Source of the DNA: Drosophila pseudoobscura
Lineage: Eukaryota > Arthropoda > Insecta > Diptera > Drosophilidae
Length of the DNA: 64,000 nt
Assembly: GCF_009870125.1 (NCBI RefSeq)
Contig: NC_046683.1
Span: 45,523,869 to 45,587,868, forward strand
Direction: 5' to 3'
The notes beneath the pieces are model-generated. The model worked only from the letters and a program-made list of their open reading frames with translations, ran no database searches and was not told the origin of the DNA. The position numbers and the translations under genes were made by a program. Numbering within the stretch: position 1 is the first letter of the stretch; each line of letters starts with the position of its first letter. Shown here piece by piece: positions 38,807 through 50,625 of the stretch.

Positions 38807-41800
38807 GACCACACAAGTCCCGATCTCAGTCTCAGTCGCAGTCCCAGTCCCAGTCCCGCTCTTCAATAGAAGACACACATATCTTCTCCAGCTCGTACTC
38901 GGACACGCAGCTTTTCAATTAGCTCTCATGCAACGGGAGGAGGAGCTTGGGCAGGGGCTTGGGCAGTGGCTGGGGCAGGGACAAGTTGCTGGAATTTTAA
39001 GGTACGAGGAGTACATGCGATAATTGTGAAATTGCCTTGGCAATTGCCAGAGGAATTGTGTTCCACATACTCGGATTAATAGTTGGACTTGTCGGTTGCA
39101 CGCCATCGCCATCATCTGCGAAGAGTCGAGAATGGATGGAGGAACTGTTGCTGTTGCTATTGCTGCAATGCAAATCATCTGTCGTTTTGATTTGGCAGCC
39201 ACTGAGGTGTCTTACTTTGAGGAGTGGCTGTCGTAGCCCTAATTAGCCACTTGCCTGCCAGCCCATACCATCCCGTCCCCCCACCCTGCCTGCTTTCAGC
39301 CAGACACGTGTCCCCGGCCGACGGCGTGTTGGCTCAAGTGTTGCCACCATCCACCCAGGCGGCTGTTACACGAGACCAGTGGCATGACGCCTCGTGCTGG
39401 GCCTTTGTCATCATCATGGCCGGGGCTCTGCTCTCTTTCCGGTTGATGCATCGCTGTCGCATTACACTTTTGACAATTAAAAGCCCCATGGATTTTGTTT
39501 GGGTGTCGACTGTTGTGGCTCTTTCCAGCACCAATCTTTTCCTGGGCTGCATGCGAGATCCTTTGTGGAGAAGAAGGCTCCTTCCAGCAGATCTCCTCTT
39601 CCTCCTACTCATACTCATACTCGAGCTGTGTGAACAGAAATCTTTTAACGACTTTCCACAGGAAAATTTCTCCCCAACAGCAGCAACAGAGGCAACAGCA
39701 GCAGCAGCAGCCTTGTTGGTTTTCACCGGAATGGATTGGCAAGTTCATGACACCACGTGGGCAAACGCCACAGCATCACAGTATCACAGCACAGGATTTG
39801 GCGACAAAAAAGCAACAGCAACAGCCACAGCAACAGCAACAGCAAACAACATCGAGTTTCGGCTCTGGCTAAGGCAACAACTACTTGCAACAGGTTGCAA
39901 TTGTTGGTCTGGTGCCGCTGTTGTAGTGGATAGATATCAAATTTCAAGTTCGGTCAGCCGACTGGCGGCCAAAACAAAATGCAACAAAACGAAAAATTAA
40001 GTACAAAAAATTGGCAGCTTCAAGGGGTTGATGGTTTTTATACACTTTCGGATCTGTCTATTCCTAGACGGGCACAAATTCATATGCTGGAGTCATCAAA
40101 TATAAAAGGAATATGTAGAAAATCGAAGCACATTGCCTCGCTGTTGGTTTGGAATATATATCCTTTAAGGCCGCAGTTGTTGCCTAGCAAACACCTCTTT
40201 GAAATTATAACACACTCTCTACGAAAGAGTATAATGAAAATTCAACTTGTGGCATGTGTGGGCTGTGGCAGGAGCAAGTGGTGTGTGGCAGGTGAGGCTT
40301 CGAGGGGCGGAGAAATTGTGTTGCACTTTACGGTTCGATTCAGGCACTCACCACTTCAAGGTTTCCATGCGAATCTCACTCATTACCAAAAGAGAAACTC
40401 ATTTTTTAGTGGGATTTTAGTATTACCACAATTACTATATGTGTCATTCCCCTTGCAGCTCTGTGGCCCTGTGTCCCCTCCCCAGTGCCCCCTCCCACAG
40501 CACAAGCAAATCGAGAACAATGGGGGCTCTTGTCCGTGGGCCCTTATCTCTCTGTCCAAGACGGACCGCATCCCTGACCTTTCTGGACGATGGCGCAAAG
40601 ACATTGGCACGGCCGCGATAGGGCAGGCAAGTGCAAGATCTGGCCGAGGCTTCTCTGAAGTCCGCACCATATCGATTGATGGTGCCTGGAGATGCCACAA
40701 TGACACGGAGGAATGGAGATGGAATGCAGGCGCCTGGCACAAAAACAGCTAATTAGGCTCGGGGTTTTCTGCCTCGGCAAATCATGCTTTTATAATAGCA
40801 ATATAATCAACAATTTGTCATTTCGCTTTTCTCTGATCCGACAACTTTTCCAATTAATTCCAATTATAAAGCATTCCTTCTCCTTTTTTTTGATGTATTG
40901 GACGCGCGCGTGTTTTGTTCCCTCATTGATATATGTTGTGCATATAAAAAGCTTTGCAAATTATGCTGGATTTTAATACAAAATGAAATTAATAAATCAT
41001 CACGGGATTCATTTATGTAAATTGTGCATGTTTGTGCAGTTTTAATTTAATTGCATTCGGCCTCCCCCCGTCATTGTTCTTCGAACATCTATCCAATAAT
41101 TCGATACTGTTTTAAGCAGCATTTGTTTTTATTTCGAGTTTTTTATTCGGCTGCAAACAATGAGCAGGAATAATAATAATAAAATTAATCATAGCAAATA
41201 GCAGAAAAACCGCAGCGGAAAAATCCACCGTCATAATATAATAGATGAATGTTTTACGAGTAGATGGGACACTGGGGACTTGGTTATAATTCAAAAAAAT
41301 TAACTTAAAACCTGCGGCTGGCATGGCTGGATAAAGCCAGAAAAGGGGGATCGGAACTCTGTCTCTCGGCAAGATCAAGGAGAAAGATCGTCGACGGACT
41401 CCACCTTTTTGGTGCCAATCGAAGCCTTGACTTTCTGCCGATTGGTCACACAATTTCCATCCATCCAGTTTTCCCAGCGACGCGACGCTTTCCTCGCTTT
41501 ATCCACGCCAGGCCACCTCTATTAATAGTCGATCATTTGATCTGCCCCGGCTCTGGCCTAATCATATCTGCTTTGTGACCCACTTGAATCGGTTTGCTGC
41601 CAGGTCTATTAATATTCCACTCTCAGATACTTGCGGAAAATGCTAGGAAATGCCATATTAGAGATGGGATCATCTTGGATTGGATCTCTTTATTTCGTCC
41701 AGACCCACTTATCCGCATTTTATTTGCGATCGCTGGGATGGCTCTCTTATCCCATTCTTTTCCATCAACTTGACGATAAGCATCGCAGGGGCAATTACAC

Positions 41801-42975
41801 TCGTCCGCGTTCCGCATTCAAATAAATTGATTAACCTATCAGGGGCGGCAGTTGCAGTGGCAGTGGCTATGGCTGTGGCAGCCGTTCGTTCCGACATCTT
41901 CTAGCCACGGCCATGGCCATGGTCAACTGGATGGCATGGCAGCGAGTTATGTAATTACTGGCTGAGAAGTGCCACTGCTATATGTCTTAAGGCAGGGACA
42001 GAGGCAGAGGCAGAGGCAGAGGCAGAGTCAGGTTGAATCCTAACTAACTTGGGGGCCACAAGAGTCAGCGGTGAGGAGACAAACGGACACCGAGTGGCAC
42101 AAGGCTCTAATTAAAATAAGAGAAAACAAATGGGGACTTTTAGCTGAAGAGCCGACTCTTGGATCACCCTGCATTGCCTCTCGAGGGGATGCCACTCTGA
42201 ATATTCCGGGAATTTCCTGAAGCAAACGGATTCCCAGTCCATACTTTCATTGAATATGTGTCGTAGTCCTGTAGTCCTTACGGATTACCATTCTTGGAAC
42301 TAATTCTTTATTGTCTTTACGTGTAACCTTTTTCAGGGCTTATGACTATGGAACTCGTTATTATATATTTAAAGCTGGTAAATCAGGGTCCAAAAAATGA
42401 GTTCTGGGTTCAGTTTTGCGGAATCGAATATGCCCTTGCAGCATAAGAATATACGTATGTATATTTTGCTTGTATGTTACACCTCAGAGACCGACAGACA
42501 CAAAGACCGCTGTTGCTGCATGCCACAGAAAGAGCAGCGAAAAGAGAAATGCGAAACGTTTTCATTTCCCTTTGATGAACGCACGTTGGCCAAGGTGGTG
42601 GGGATGTGAATGGGGATGGGGCGAGTGCCAAGGAGGCAAGCGGCAAGTGGCAAGTGGCACTTATCATGCATGCGCCAAGTGAAAGAAGCAACCGCGGAGC
42701 AAACGCTGCGAATTTAATGGACTGTAATTACGCCTTGCAGTTGCAAGAAGCTCCCTGCTGGAGAGCAATGAGGCAGGAGCCAGGAGAGGGAGGGGACTCC
42801 CTTGTCCCCCCCGTTGTCTTCTATAGAAAATTAAGGCCTAAAATTTGCCAGTGCAACATTTACGACGTGTTTACGATGCCTCAAATTATTGGTTGCGCTA
42901 ATGCGTTGCTGCAACGCGAACTTAATTTCTGGTTGTACTCGTACTGCTCCCGGGCGGGTCAACCATAATCAGATC

Positions 42976-43057
42976 AGGGAACCCCCCCTTCCCCATTAGC
43001 ACTGGCCCAAAAAGTAGGAACCCCCCCTTCCCCATTAGCACTGGCTCAAAAAGTAGG
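42976..43057 (+). repeat. tandem duplication of ~41 bp
   Basis: Two adjacent copies of a segment with ACCCCCCCTTCCCCATTAG and CAAAAAGTAGG, differing by one base in the second half. It lies about 140 bp before the coiled-coil gene start, in its likely promoter region. Confidence 0.85.
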
Positions 43058-43195
43058 CCTAGGTCCAGGCCAAGTGTCAACTGTCATTTTGTTTTGTATC
43101 TCAACATCAAATCGGAGCCACAAATCATTTTAAATTTGTTATTATTCCAATACAGACGAACGTGAAACATTTTTAAATTGTAAATTTTCGGTAAA

Positions 43196-44801
43196 ATGGA
43201 ATCGAATCGGGAGCAGCCTACGGACGATGCATCCATGGGAATCGGGGAGGCTGAGCGAGATAACGAGGTGGTCCAATCTCCTTACGGTCTGCCCGCCCCC
43301 AAGGACAGTTTGAACCAGAATCCGGTGGGTGTGCAGCTGACCTCCGACGCCATACATCTGGACTTCATGGTTGAGGTAAGTATCGCCTCTAAAGCGAGAT
43401 TATCCCATGGGATGCGGGAGTAACCAACATTTGCATGCACCCGCGCAGAAGGGTTTGATCGAGTACGAGTCGCTGGATAAGCCAACGGAGGAAGACGACT
43501 GCGGTGACTATCAGAAGCGCTTGTCGGCCGACTATGCGGCTTCTGGCCAAATCCAGGAGTTGGTCAAAGAAATGCGCAATGAATTCATGACGAAGGCGAT
43601 CTCTAAGGCCAAGAACCTCAAGTCGACACTGATTAAGGTACGTGGCTGGGTCGAAAAGGTATCCGTTTACGGAATAAATGAACAAGTGCTTTACCCACAG
43701 AGGGGCATAATGTGTGGCTATAAGAGAGACCACCCAGTCAAAGAGCCCGTGTTCAAGCCGCAGGCCAAGCCCCAGGTCAAGCCCCAGGTCAAGCCCCAGG
43801 TCAAACCCCAGGTCAAGCTCCAGGTCAAGCCCCAGGTCAAGTCCCAGGTCGAGACCCAGGTCGAGCCGCAGGACGAGCCGCAAGACGAGCTGCAGGACGA
43901 GCCGCAGGAAGAGCCGCAGGACGAGCTGGAGGACGAGCCACAAGACGAGTCGCAGGACGAGTCGCAGGACGAGTCGCATGACGAGTCGCAGGACGAGTCG
44001 CAGGACGAGTCGCAGGACGAGTTGCAGGACGAGTCGCAGGACGAGTCGCAGGACGAGCCACAAGACGAGTCGCAGGAAGAGCCGCAAGACGAGTCGCAGG
44101 ACGAGCCGCAGGACGAGTCGCAGGACGAGCCGCAGGTCGAGTCGCAGGACGAGCCGCAGGACGAGTCGCAGGACGAGCCGCAGGACGAGTCCCAGGCGGA
44201 GCCCCTGGTCGATCTCCAGGCCGAACCCCAGACATCCAGCGAGATAGACCAAGACATTGACAAGACGGACGAAACGAAAAAGATCCTTGAAGAGAAGTCT
44301 ACCGAAGATGCTGTTAGCAAGGAGGATGAAATCAATCAACTTGTCGTAAAGATCAACGATTTCACAAATAACATGGATGGCGACCTTGATAGCGTTGATT
44401 GGGAACAGTTTCGTGGCAGCTTGTCGAAGGTTTGCGAGATTTATCAGACACCAAGTGACGCCAAGCAAAAGCCCGAGGAATCAGACACAGTCGAGCCTCT
44501 GCAGGACTTGAACAGTCGCGTCAAGGATCTCAAGCAGAAAATCAGTGGCATGGAGTGCAAGATGGCCACTTTGGACCAGAACTTTGAAGCTTTCTGCGAC
44601 AAATTGGGCAACAGCAAGATCAGCAAAGACCGGGCCGAGCGGGACATGGCCATCCTCCAGAGTATGCAGGACAGGATTGGACGCAGGCTGGCCCAGATGG
44701 AAAAGGACTTGTATTTGTCAAGGGAGTGTCTGCTCAAGAAAACCAAGAAGGTCCTCGAGGAGTTCAAGCGCTGTAAGAGCGCAGAGCAACTGGTAAATTA
44801 G
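43196..44801 (+). CDS. unidentified coiled-coil protein with 12-bp repeat tract
   Basis: Three exons, 43196-43375, 43449-43637 and 43701-44801, all phase 0, give 489 aa. The second intron is 63 bp with no stop, so keeping it would add 21 residues. The N-terminal 140 residues are polar and non-repetitive (SADYAASGQIQELVKEMRNEF). Residues about 143-174 are PQVK repeats (basic); about 175-290 are QDES/QDEP repeats (acidic); both derive from one 12-bp unit. The last ~100 residues form a coiled coil (RVKDLKQKISGMECKMATLD, AQMEKDLYLSRECLLKKTKK). Because 12 is a multiple of 3, the tract is open in all six frames, and those other frames are shadows. Not recognised; the architecture suggests a structural, perhaps germline or cytoskeletal, protein (inference). 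Confidence 0.75.
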
Positions 44802-45248
44802 TCTCTGAACCTCTTCCGAAATTTAACCGATTAGAGAGCGTGAAGTGGCACTTTAAATCATACACTGTGGACTCTGATCCAATGCCATCAGTGTGTGTTT
44901 GTAGCAACAGTGATTAAACATTACAAGAAAACACGATCGATGCATTTTTCTTTCGTTTCGTGACTCCACGTGACTATGGGGGAGTGATGAAGCAGCCTCA
45001 TTACAGCAGCCTTTTTGGCTTTGGAAGGCTGTGCCTTTTCATTCAGTTCTAAATTGTGTGTCTCCTGACTTTCTCCGTAGTTTCCCCCCTATCAAATTTC
45101 CCGTTTCATCCCCATACCAGCCTCATACCAGCTGGAGTACCGTGGAGTCCCAAAATGTGGCCAGAGACTGGCTTCAAGCGCTTGCTGATCGCTGATTCTG
45201 CAGCCGCTCCACGATCGCTGCCAACCCTCTTCGGTTCGAGGCCGAGAG

Positions 45249-46163
45249 ATGTTGCATCATCAGAAGTCCGAAGATCCGGCCGCCATCGCCGGTCTGATGA
45301 AGCTGCTCAAGCAGCCCGCGTCTCAGACCGTTCGCAGCGAGTCTATGACCTGGCTGGTGCCCGGCAACAGTTCTCCGATCTGGAGTCGAAGACTGAGATA
45401 TAACCTCGAGGGCCGCCCGCGCCATCAGAGCGACACCCGCTGGCGGGAGTTCGACGTGGAGATCGAGAATCGCCTCTGGTCGATGTGGGGCGGACTGCAT
45501 CCGCGGGCGACCTGGTTCGATAGCAAGGTGCGGGGTCGCCAGTCTCTGGGCTGCTACGTCGTGGCCTGCTGTGCAGCCAGCATCTTCCGGCGGCTCGGCG
45601 ACTGGACCAGCAAGCTCTTGGACGCGATTGTCGTGAACGGGGACAAATACTACCGGGCCAGTGTGGAGTACAGCCAGCGGTGGGACCAGAACCTCGGTCC
45701 CGACGAGATGTCCGTCCAGTGCGACTTCCAGGACATCCACTTCCTAGTGCAGATGGAGCTGGTGGCCTTCGGGCATGTCTACAGCGCCCCGGCCAGCTCC
45801 TCCATGAGTCTCCTGGAGGCTCTTAGCTACTTCTTTACGCGCTTCCAATGGGGCATCCTCGAGTGCCAAGAGCGACGCCTCGCCTTCGGCTTCAGCTCCA
45901 GCCACGACGGCGGCTACTTTCTCTACGACTGCTCCGAGTGGGACAAGCCGATCTTCCCTGACGGCATGGGTGCTTCGTATTTGCTGCGGGCCAGACAACT
46001 CATGGTCCTGCTCTACTGCATGGTCGTCACCCTCAATTTGCGGTGCAAGAAGGTCGGCTTTCGGCTCTACAACGTGGACATGGTGCGACTTCCCAGCAGA
46101 AACGGCAGCAGCAGTAGTGGTGCCCGAAAGGACAACGAGGTGTCAGAGGCAAAGCCGACTTAA
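45249..46163 (+). CDS. unidentified protein, possible papain-like peptidase fold
   Basis: A 304-aa open frame from an ATG whose frame is open upstream only to 45,189 with no earlier ATG. The pattern is suggestive: a Gln-Ser-Leu-Gly-Cys segment (residues 98-102, RGRQSLGCYVVACCAA), a helix with LLDAIVVNGDKYY (123-135), and a strand pair near 211-227 (LAFGFSSSHDGGYFLYDC) followed by FPDGMGASYLLRARQL. Cysteine peptidases of the OTU/herpes-tegument type have this order: Gln and Cys, then LDxIlxxGDxLY, then YyLFDSHsr and pdpnGtAvl. Here the expected Asp-Ser-His is Asp-Cys-Ser, so activity looks lost. The similarity is from memory and distant. The composition and 3' UTR (AATAAA near 46,337-46,361) look like a normal fly gene. 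It follows the coiled-coil gene in the same direction, 450 bp away. Confidence 0.75.
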   Translation: MLHHQKSEDPAAIAGLMKLLKQPASQTVRSESMTWLVPGNSSPIWSRRLRYNLEGRPRHQSDTRWREFDVEIENRLWSMWGGLHPRATWFDSKVRGRQSLGCYVVACCAASIFRRLGDWTSKLLDAIVVNGDKYYRASVEYSQRWDQNLGPDEMSVQCDFQDIHFLVQMELVAFGHVYSAPASSSMSLLEALSYFFTRFQWGILECQERRLAFGFSSSHDGGYFLYDCSEWDKPIFPDGMGASYLLRARQLMVLLYCMVVTLNLRCKKVGFRLYNVDMVRLPSRNGSSSSGARKDNEVSEAKPT

Positions 46164-49100
46164 TGGTGGGGCACTGGGCCACAAGTTCTTGAAGGTGGTG
46201 CCTCCAACTTCCCCCCACCCCACCCCATCCCTCACACGATCTGGACAAGCAACCAACTGACTCAGAAAACCAGTTCCATTTCAAAATCAAAACAAAAGCT
46301 TTTCGTATTCCTTTTTGGATGGCGAGAAATTCAAAAAATAAAACAGAAATACATGAAATAAATAAAAAGTAAAACCTGTTTCACTCCGCAAAAATATGCA
46401 AAACATTACACGGAAACCGGGCAGTGGAAAATAAACATAAACCATCCAATAAAATAAAACCATAAAGAAGAGAACCCACCCCCCGGAACCGCAGAGCCAC
46501 GGAGCCCCGGAGCCCCGGAACCCACTGCTGCTGCAGCGGAACATAACAAAACGGGGCAAAGTTTCCAGAAGGGAAACTGCATTCCGAAAACTCAGTCAAA
46601 TGTAAAAAAAGGCAGCTCCAAACACGAGACAACTCGAAAACTTCTAAAAAAAAAAGGAAACAAAACTGGATGAAAGTGTGGTGTGGGAGTGCGAGAGGTG
46701 TGGAGCGGGGGGAGCGGGGGAGTGGGGAAAAATAAATCAAAAAAGAAATCCGGTTTCGTTTTCAACCAGAACGGGGGCTGGTGCTGAAGCTGGAGCTGGA
46801 GCCACGTTCCTTCTCTCTGCCCTTCCCGGTGCAGCCGCTGTCCCTTTCTCTGTCCCTTTTTCGTGCTGCTTTATTTATCGCATAGGTTTTTCGCATGCTT
46901 TTTTGTTCTCTTTTCTGCGGCTGTCCCTCGTAATAGAAGCGGAATTTAGTGTACGTTTTTAACCGACGCTTTTTGAAAGACAAACTTATTTCGTAGAACG
47001 TTTTCTTCCACTGGTACAACATCGGAGGCAGCAGGGAGCTGGACCGTCTTCTCCAGCTAGAAACACCGACGGGTCCCTGTAAATATCATTGCAGCCAAAT
47101 GTGACCGTATTCCTGTGCGATTAGTGTGCCCGGAAATAGCATGTGGGGAAAAAACATCGTGCACCCGTAGCCGTAGACAAAATGCGGGTGCTGGTGTGGG
47201 CTCTAGTTGAAGCTGGCTAAAACTCTCTGCATGGGAGACGAACTTGAAATTTAGATTTCGAGAGCAACCGCAAAATGTTGCAGGCATCGCAGCCGCTTTC
47301 GCAGTCGCAGTCGCAGTCACAGCATGCAACGCTCTGCCATTTGGGAGAGGAGCGAACGAGTTGGGAGAACGAGCGACAGCGAATTTGGAGCTGCTTCTGC
47401 TGCTGCTGCTGCTGCGTCCAGCTTTGGGGGCCGCCTGCTTGCCCTTGTATTGGTGAGAGAGAGAGTCGTTTTTTTGCACTGCTTGCACACGAATATTATT
47501 GCAGTTTTTATTGCCGGTGTATCTGTGTGAAGGGTTGAGTGCCGGCTTGCCTGTATGCGTGGGCTGTTGAACTTGTGGTAGTGCCACTGTCCGCTCTTTC
47601 ACACGAGCTCTCTCTCTCTCTCTCTCTCGCTCCCAGTGGCTGGAGTGTGGGGATGTAGAGTTTTATTGATTTTTATTGTACATGCATATAAATGCAAAAT
47701 CTCGCATGCTCCTTTTGATGATAATTATGATTTGGAGCTCTTCCGAAAATCTTCATGCTCTCCGTGTAAAGTTCTCCTCCAATTCCAAATATTTCACCTC
47801 AAAGCTGAAGCCGCCAACGAGCGGACCAGATAAGCAGCTTCTCCGCCTACTAAGCTCGGAGCAGGGCACAAGCCGGTGGGCGCCTGGACTGACCAGGCCA
47901 TGCCCTGCAGTCCATAAGTCCCTAAGCCGAAAGCTGAAAGCCGGCAAGCCCAGATGCGATAACTACTGCCCCGAAACAAGCAAAAAACAAAGGGAAGGTC
48001 GAAGCTTTTGATACCCTAGCAGGTTTAGCTCCTAGATAGTTGAGTTGCTTTGCAAAGTATTAAAGTGCAGGCTCTTTAGATATGCTGGAATGCATTTTTA
48101 TTTCGATATCTTTAAAATTTAATGGAACTATTTCAAAGTAGAAAGGTGTAAAACTTGCCAGGTTTTCTATATAATTTGTTTTTATAAAGAATTATTGCAT
48201 GAATTGCAATATGTAAATATGTAAATATGTATGTACATATACAAATGTATGTGTAGGTATTTACAAAATCCCTCTTTTCCTGCTTTCCAACCATTTGATC
48301 AAAACATATTGTACCCACTCTCATCAAGGGTATAGTAGAAAAAAAAAGATCTTCAAGATGCAGCGATGGGCAAACAAAGTTCGAGGTCATTGCATCACAC
48401 ACACACGCAAACAGATACACTAGCACTAACACAGCCAAACAAAAGTTAAGAAAAAAAACATAAATGAAATGCAACCAACTCCGCCAGCTCCAGCTCCGCT
48501 CTCACTCTTCCACCCACTCTTTTGCTCTCTCTCTCTCTCTGTTTTTTGATCTCTTCTGTCTCCACTCACCGCCATTTCCCCATTTGTGGGTGGAAAAGGA
48601 GGCACGGTACGTGGTTGGGGAGGGGGCGGGGGCTCTAAACTGCAAATAAAATAAATGGAAATGACTAAAAAAGTGAAATTCGCAAAAAACTGACAAAAAC
48701 CAACAGCAAAAAGTGATTGCAGTTTTTGCCGCTGGCTTTTTCCGCTGTCCCTCTGTCTGCTTGGTGGGTGGGGGGTTGGGGCTATGTTGGGGGGAGGCTG
48801 GGCGGCATAAATAAAGTAAAGAACAAAAAGCGGGGAATACTACCCGAATGCGGAAGGGACGGGCGGCATGGCAAATGACATACAAAAAAGGCGCGACAGC
48901 AAAAAAGAGAAGAGCAAAAACAAAGGCGAAAGGAGGGCCTGGCCCACGAACAGGGGGAAGTGGAAAGGGAATGGGAGCTACGAGTACGAGTACAACAAAG
49001 CAAGATTGATGATCTCGTTCAAGGATTTTACGAGTACTCGTACTATTCGACCCGAATGATGAGCGAAGACCGAGAGAGAGAGAGAGAGAGAGAGAAAACA

Positions 49101-50232
49101 GAGAGCAACAAGAAGCCCGGACATTAGCCCCCAAAGAGAAACGACGGACAGACGGACAGACAGAGTGTGTGGGCGTGTGAGCTTGGGTCTAGCCGAAGGA
49201 TAGATGCGCTACAGCCAATGCGTAATCGAAATAAGGTGGGGCGTTCCTATAGCCTGAAGAAAAGAAAATCAATTCTCAATCATCCAAGGGGTATTTTTTG
49301 TTGTTTGAGGCTCTCTTTTTCGACAGTAGCAGCTGTTGCACCTTACCTAATAATACACCTTGGCTGTGCTCAGTTCTCGCTGTGGGAATAGAACAGGAAT
49401 AAGCAGATTCCATGGACAGCCCTCTCACTCTCTCTCCATCTCTCTCAATTTTGCATGCATCTGTGGAAGCCCCTGCCCTTGCCGCACGCTCCCCTGGAAT
49501 TGTTTTAAACGATGGGCCCAGAGTCGTCTGTGTAGGCGTAGCAGCAGCAGCAGCCGCAGCCGCAGCCACATTGCCCTGACTGCCTTTTATCACTCGCCAC
49601 AGGCTAACACACACACACACACATGCCTGGAGGGTGGTGCCTGTGTCTGGGCCTGGCCGAGAGCGAGAGCGAGGACGGAACTGGTCAGTCAGCACTTCAA
49701 CCAACCCGCTGACTCACTTAATGACTGACCAGCGAAGCGTGCGTCGAAACGGCAGCGGCAGCGTCAATGCCACTTCCACTTGCACTGGCACAGCCACTCC
49801 ACTGGCACTCCACAGTACTCCCCCCTCAGCCCCACGAGCAGCAGCAGCAGCAGCAGCAGCCAGCCTAATGACGCATGCTGCAAATTTTGCATTCAGTTTG
49901 TGTTTAGTTCGCTCTCTTCTCTCCTCCCGCTCCCATTTGCGGTTGGGAGAATCACAAGTGGAGGTGGAACAGGAGGGAGAGCTACCTTTTATTCTGGTGT
50001 CTGAATAGACCTTGCCACATATACAATACGTATACGAGTACATGGTGATCTTCTCCTCCCAGGCGTGGTTCCGCTATGACGAATGCCTCCGACTCTTGAT
50101 AGCGTGTGCCTGGGTATATTTCGGTATTATGCCACGGTCAAGGGCACGTGCTCTCAGTCCCAAAAAGACACACACCCAAAAAGCCACTCGAACATACGCT
50201 CGTTCCTTTGTTTCTTCAACCATGTATTGTTT
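46164..50232. other. non-coding region with possible mobile-element fragment
   Basis: 3' UTR of the upstream gene to about 46,380, then repeat-rich DNA: CT/GA runs (47,609-47,628; 48,522-48,541; 49,073-49,094), CAG/AGC runs (49,540-49,556; 49,840-49,860), a CA run near 49,606-49,622 and tandem ATGT near 48,210-48,255. Segment 48,008-48,340 begins near GATACCCT and ends near AAGGGTATAG, which resembles ends of small fly repeats. No credible protein frame. Confidence 0.45.
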
Positions 50233-50625
50233 TTAGTGAAAATTACAGCCTAAAACTCCACTGACTGAAGCTTCATTATCTTCCAACATCTCCCCATCCT
50301 TCACGAATAAGATACGGCCTAAAGCTTTCCTGAGTTCATCTTCATTATCTTTCTTCGCGGATGAGATGGCTTCCCGTATTTGCCGTAGCTCCTCCAGTTT
50401 TCCCAAGGCATTCTTACTATCTCTTTGGGCCTGGGCGGTCAGCACACGTCGGAGAGACTGCACCCCGGTTTCCAGAGCTTGCGAGCGCTCCGAGATGCCC
50501 TGCAGGCGATTCCGGACCTCCAGGAGCTTCTCCATTGTGGACTCAATGGTGATCTCTGGAAAATCGTCTCGATTGGTCGCCGGGACGGAGTCGGAGATTG
50601 TTGAATTCTGTCGGAATGGTTTCAT
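50233..50625 (-). CDS. small coiled-coil protein, unidentified
   Basis: A 130-aa minus-strand frame with a coherent protein character. The N-terminus is polar (MKPFRQNSTISDSVPATN). Residues about 30-105 form a heptad-rich coiled coil (TMEKLLEVRNRLQGISERSQ and QIREAISSAKKDNEDELRKA). The tail is LEDNEASVSG. No signal peptide, membrane segment or catalytic motif. A single exon is visible; upstream exons are not excluded, though the ATG is preceded by AT-rich DNA like a 5' UTR. It is not recognisably a copy of the 43.2-kb coiled-coil gene. It could be a subunit of a cytoskeletal, kinetochore or vesicle complex, or a fly-specific gene. Confidence 0.65.
   Translation of the reverse strand: MKPFRQNSTISDSVPATNRDDFPEITIESTMEKLLEVRNRLQGISERSQALETGVQSLRRVLTAQAQRDSKNALGKLEELRQIREAISSAKKDNEDELRKALGRILFVKDGEMLEDNEASVSGVLGCNFH

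Larger units (their letters stand above)
35700..43195. other. microsatellite-rich non-coding region
   Basis: About 7.5 kb with no defensible gene. It has hexamer tracts (GGGTCC/GGGTGC near 35,735-35,765; CAGACCC near 38,697-38,720; CAGTCC near 38,835-38,860; GGCAGA near 42,003-42,026), a long GA run (36,899-36,956), a GAT run near 38,172-38,187, and CAG/CAA runs near 39,680-39,710 and 39,810-39,850. Conserved-looking AT-rich segments could be enhancers. Long frames such as that near 39,224-40,000 are built on CAG/ACA repeats and lack protein-like character. Confidence 0.5.

Noticed and set aside
39224-40000. 258-aa plus-strand frame
   Set aside because: Passes through CAG/ACA repeats, has no coherent domain and no conserved motif; probably chance.
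39995-40245. Repeat-like segment ending in CTCTACGAAAGAGTATAATG
   Set aside because: Only a short hairpin-like end is visible; family cannot be assigned.
43389-44468. Minus-strand 359-aa and other frames over the 12-bp repeat
   Set aside because: Repeat shadows: Leu/Arg/Val or Ser/Cys periodic, with no independent sequence support.
48008-48340. Small transposable element bounded by GATACCCT and AGGGTAT
   Set aside because: The ends resemble fly repeat ends, but the body is not recognisable; left as a note only.
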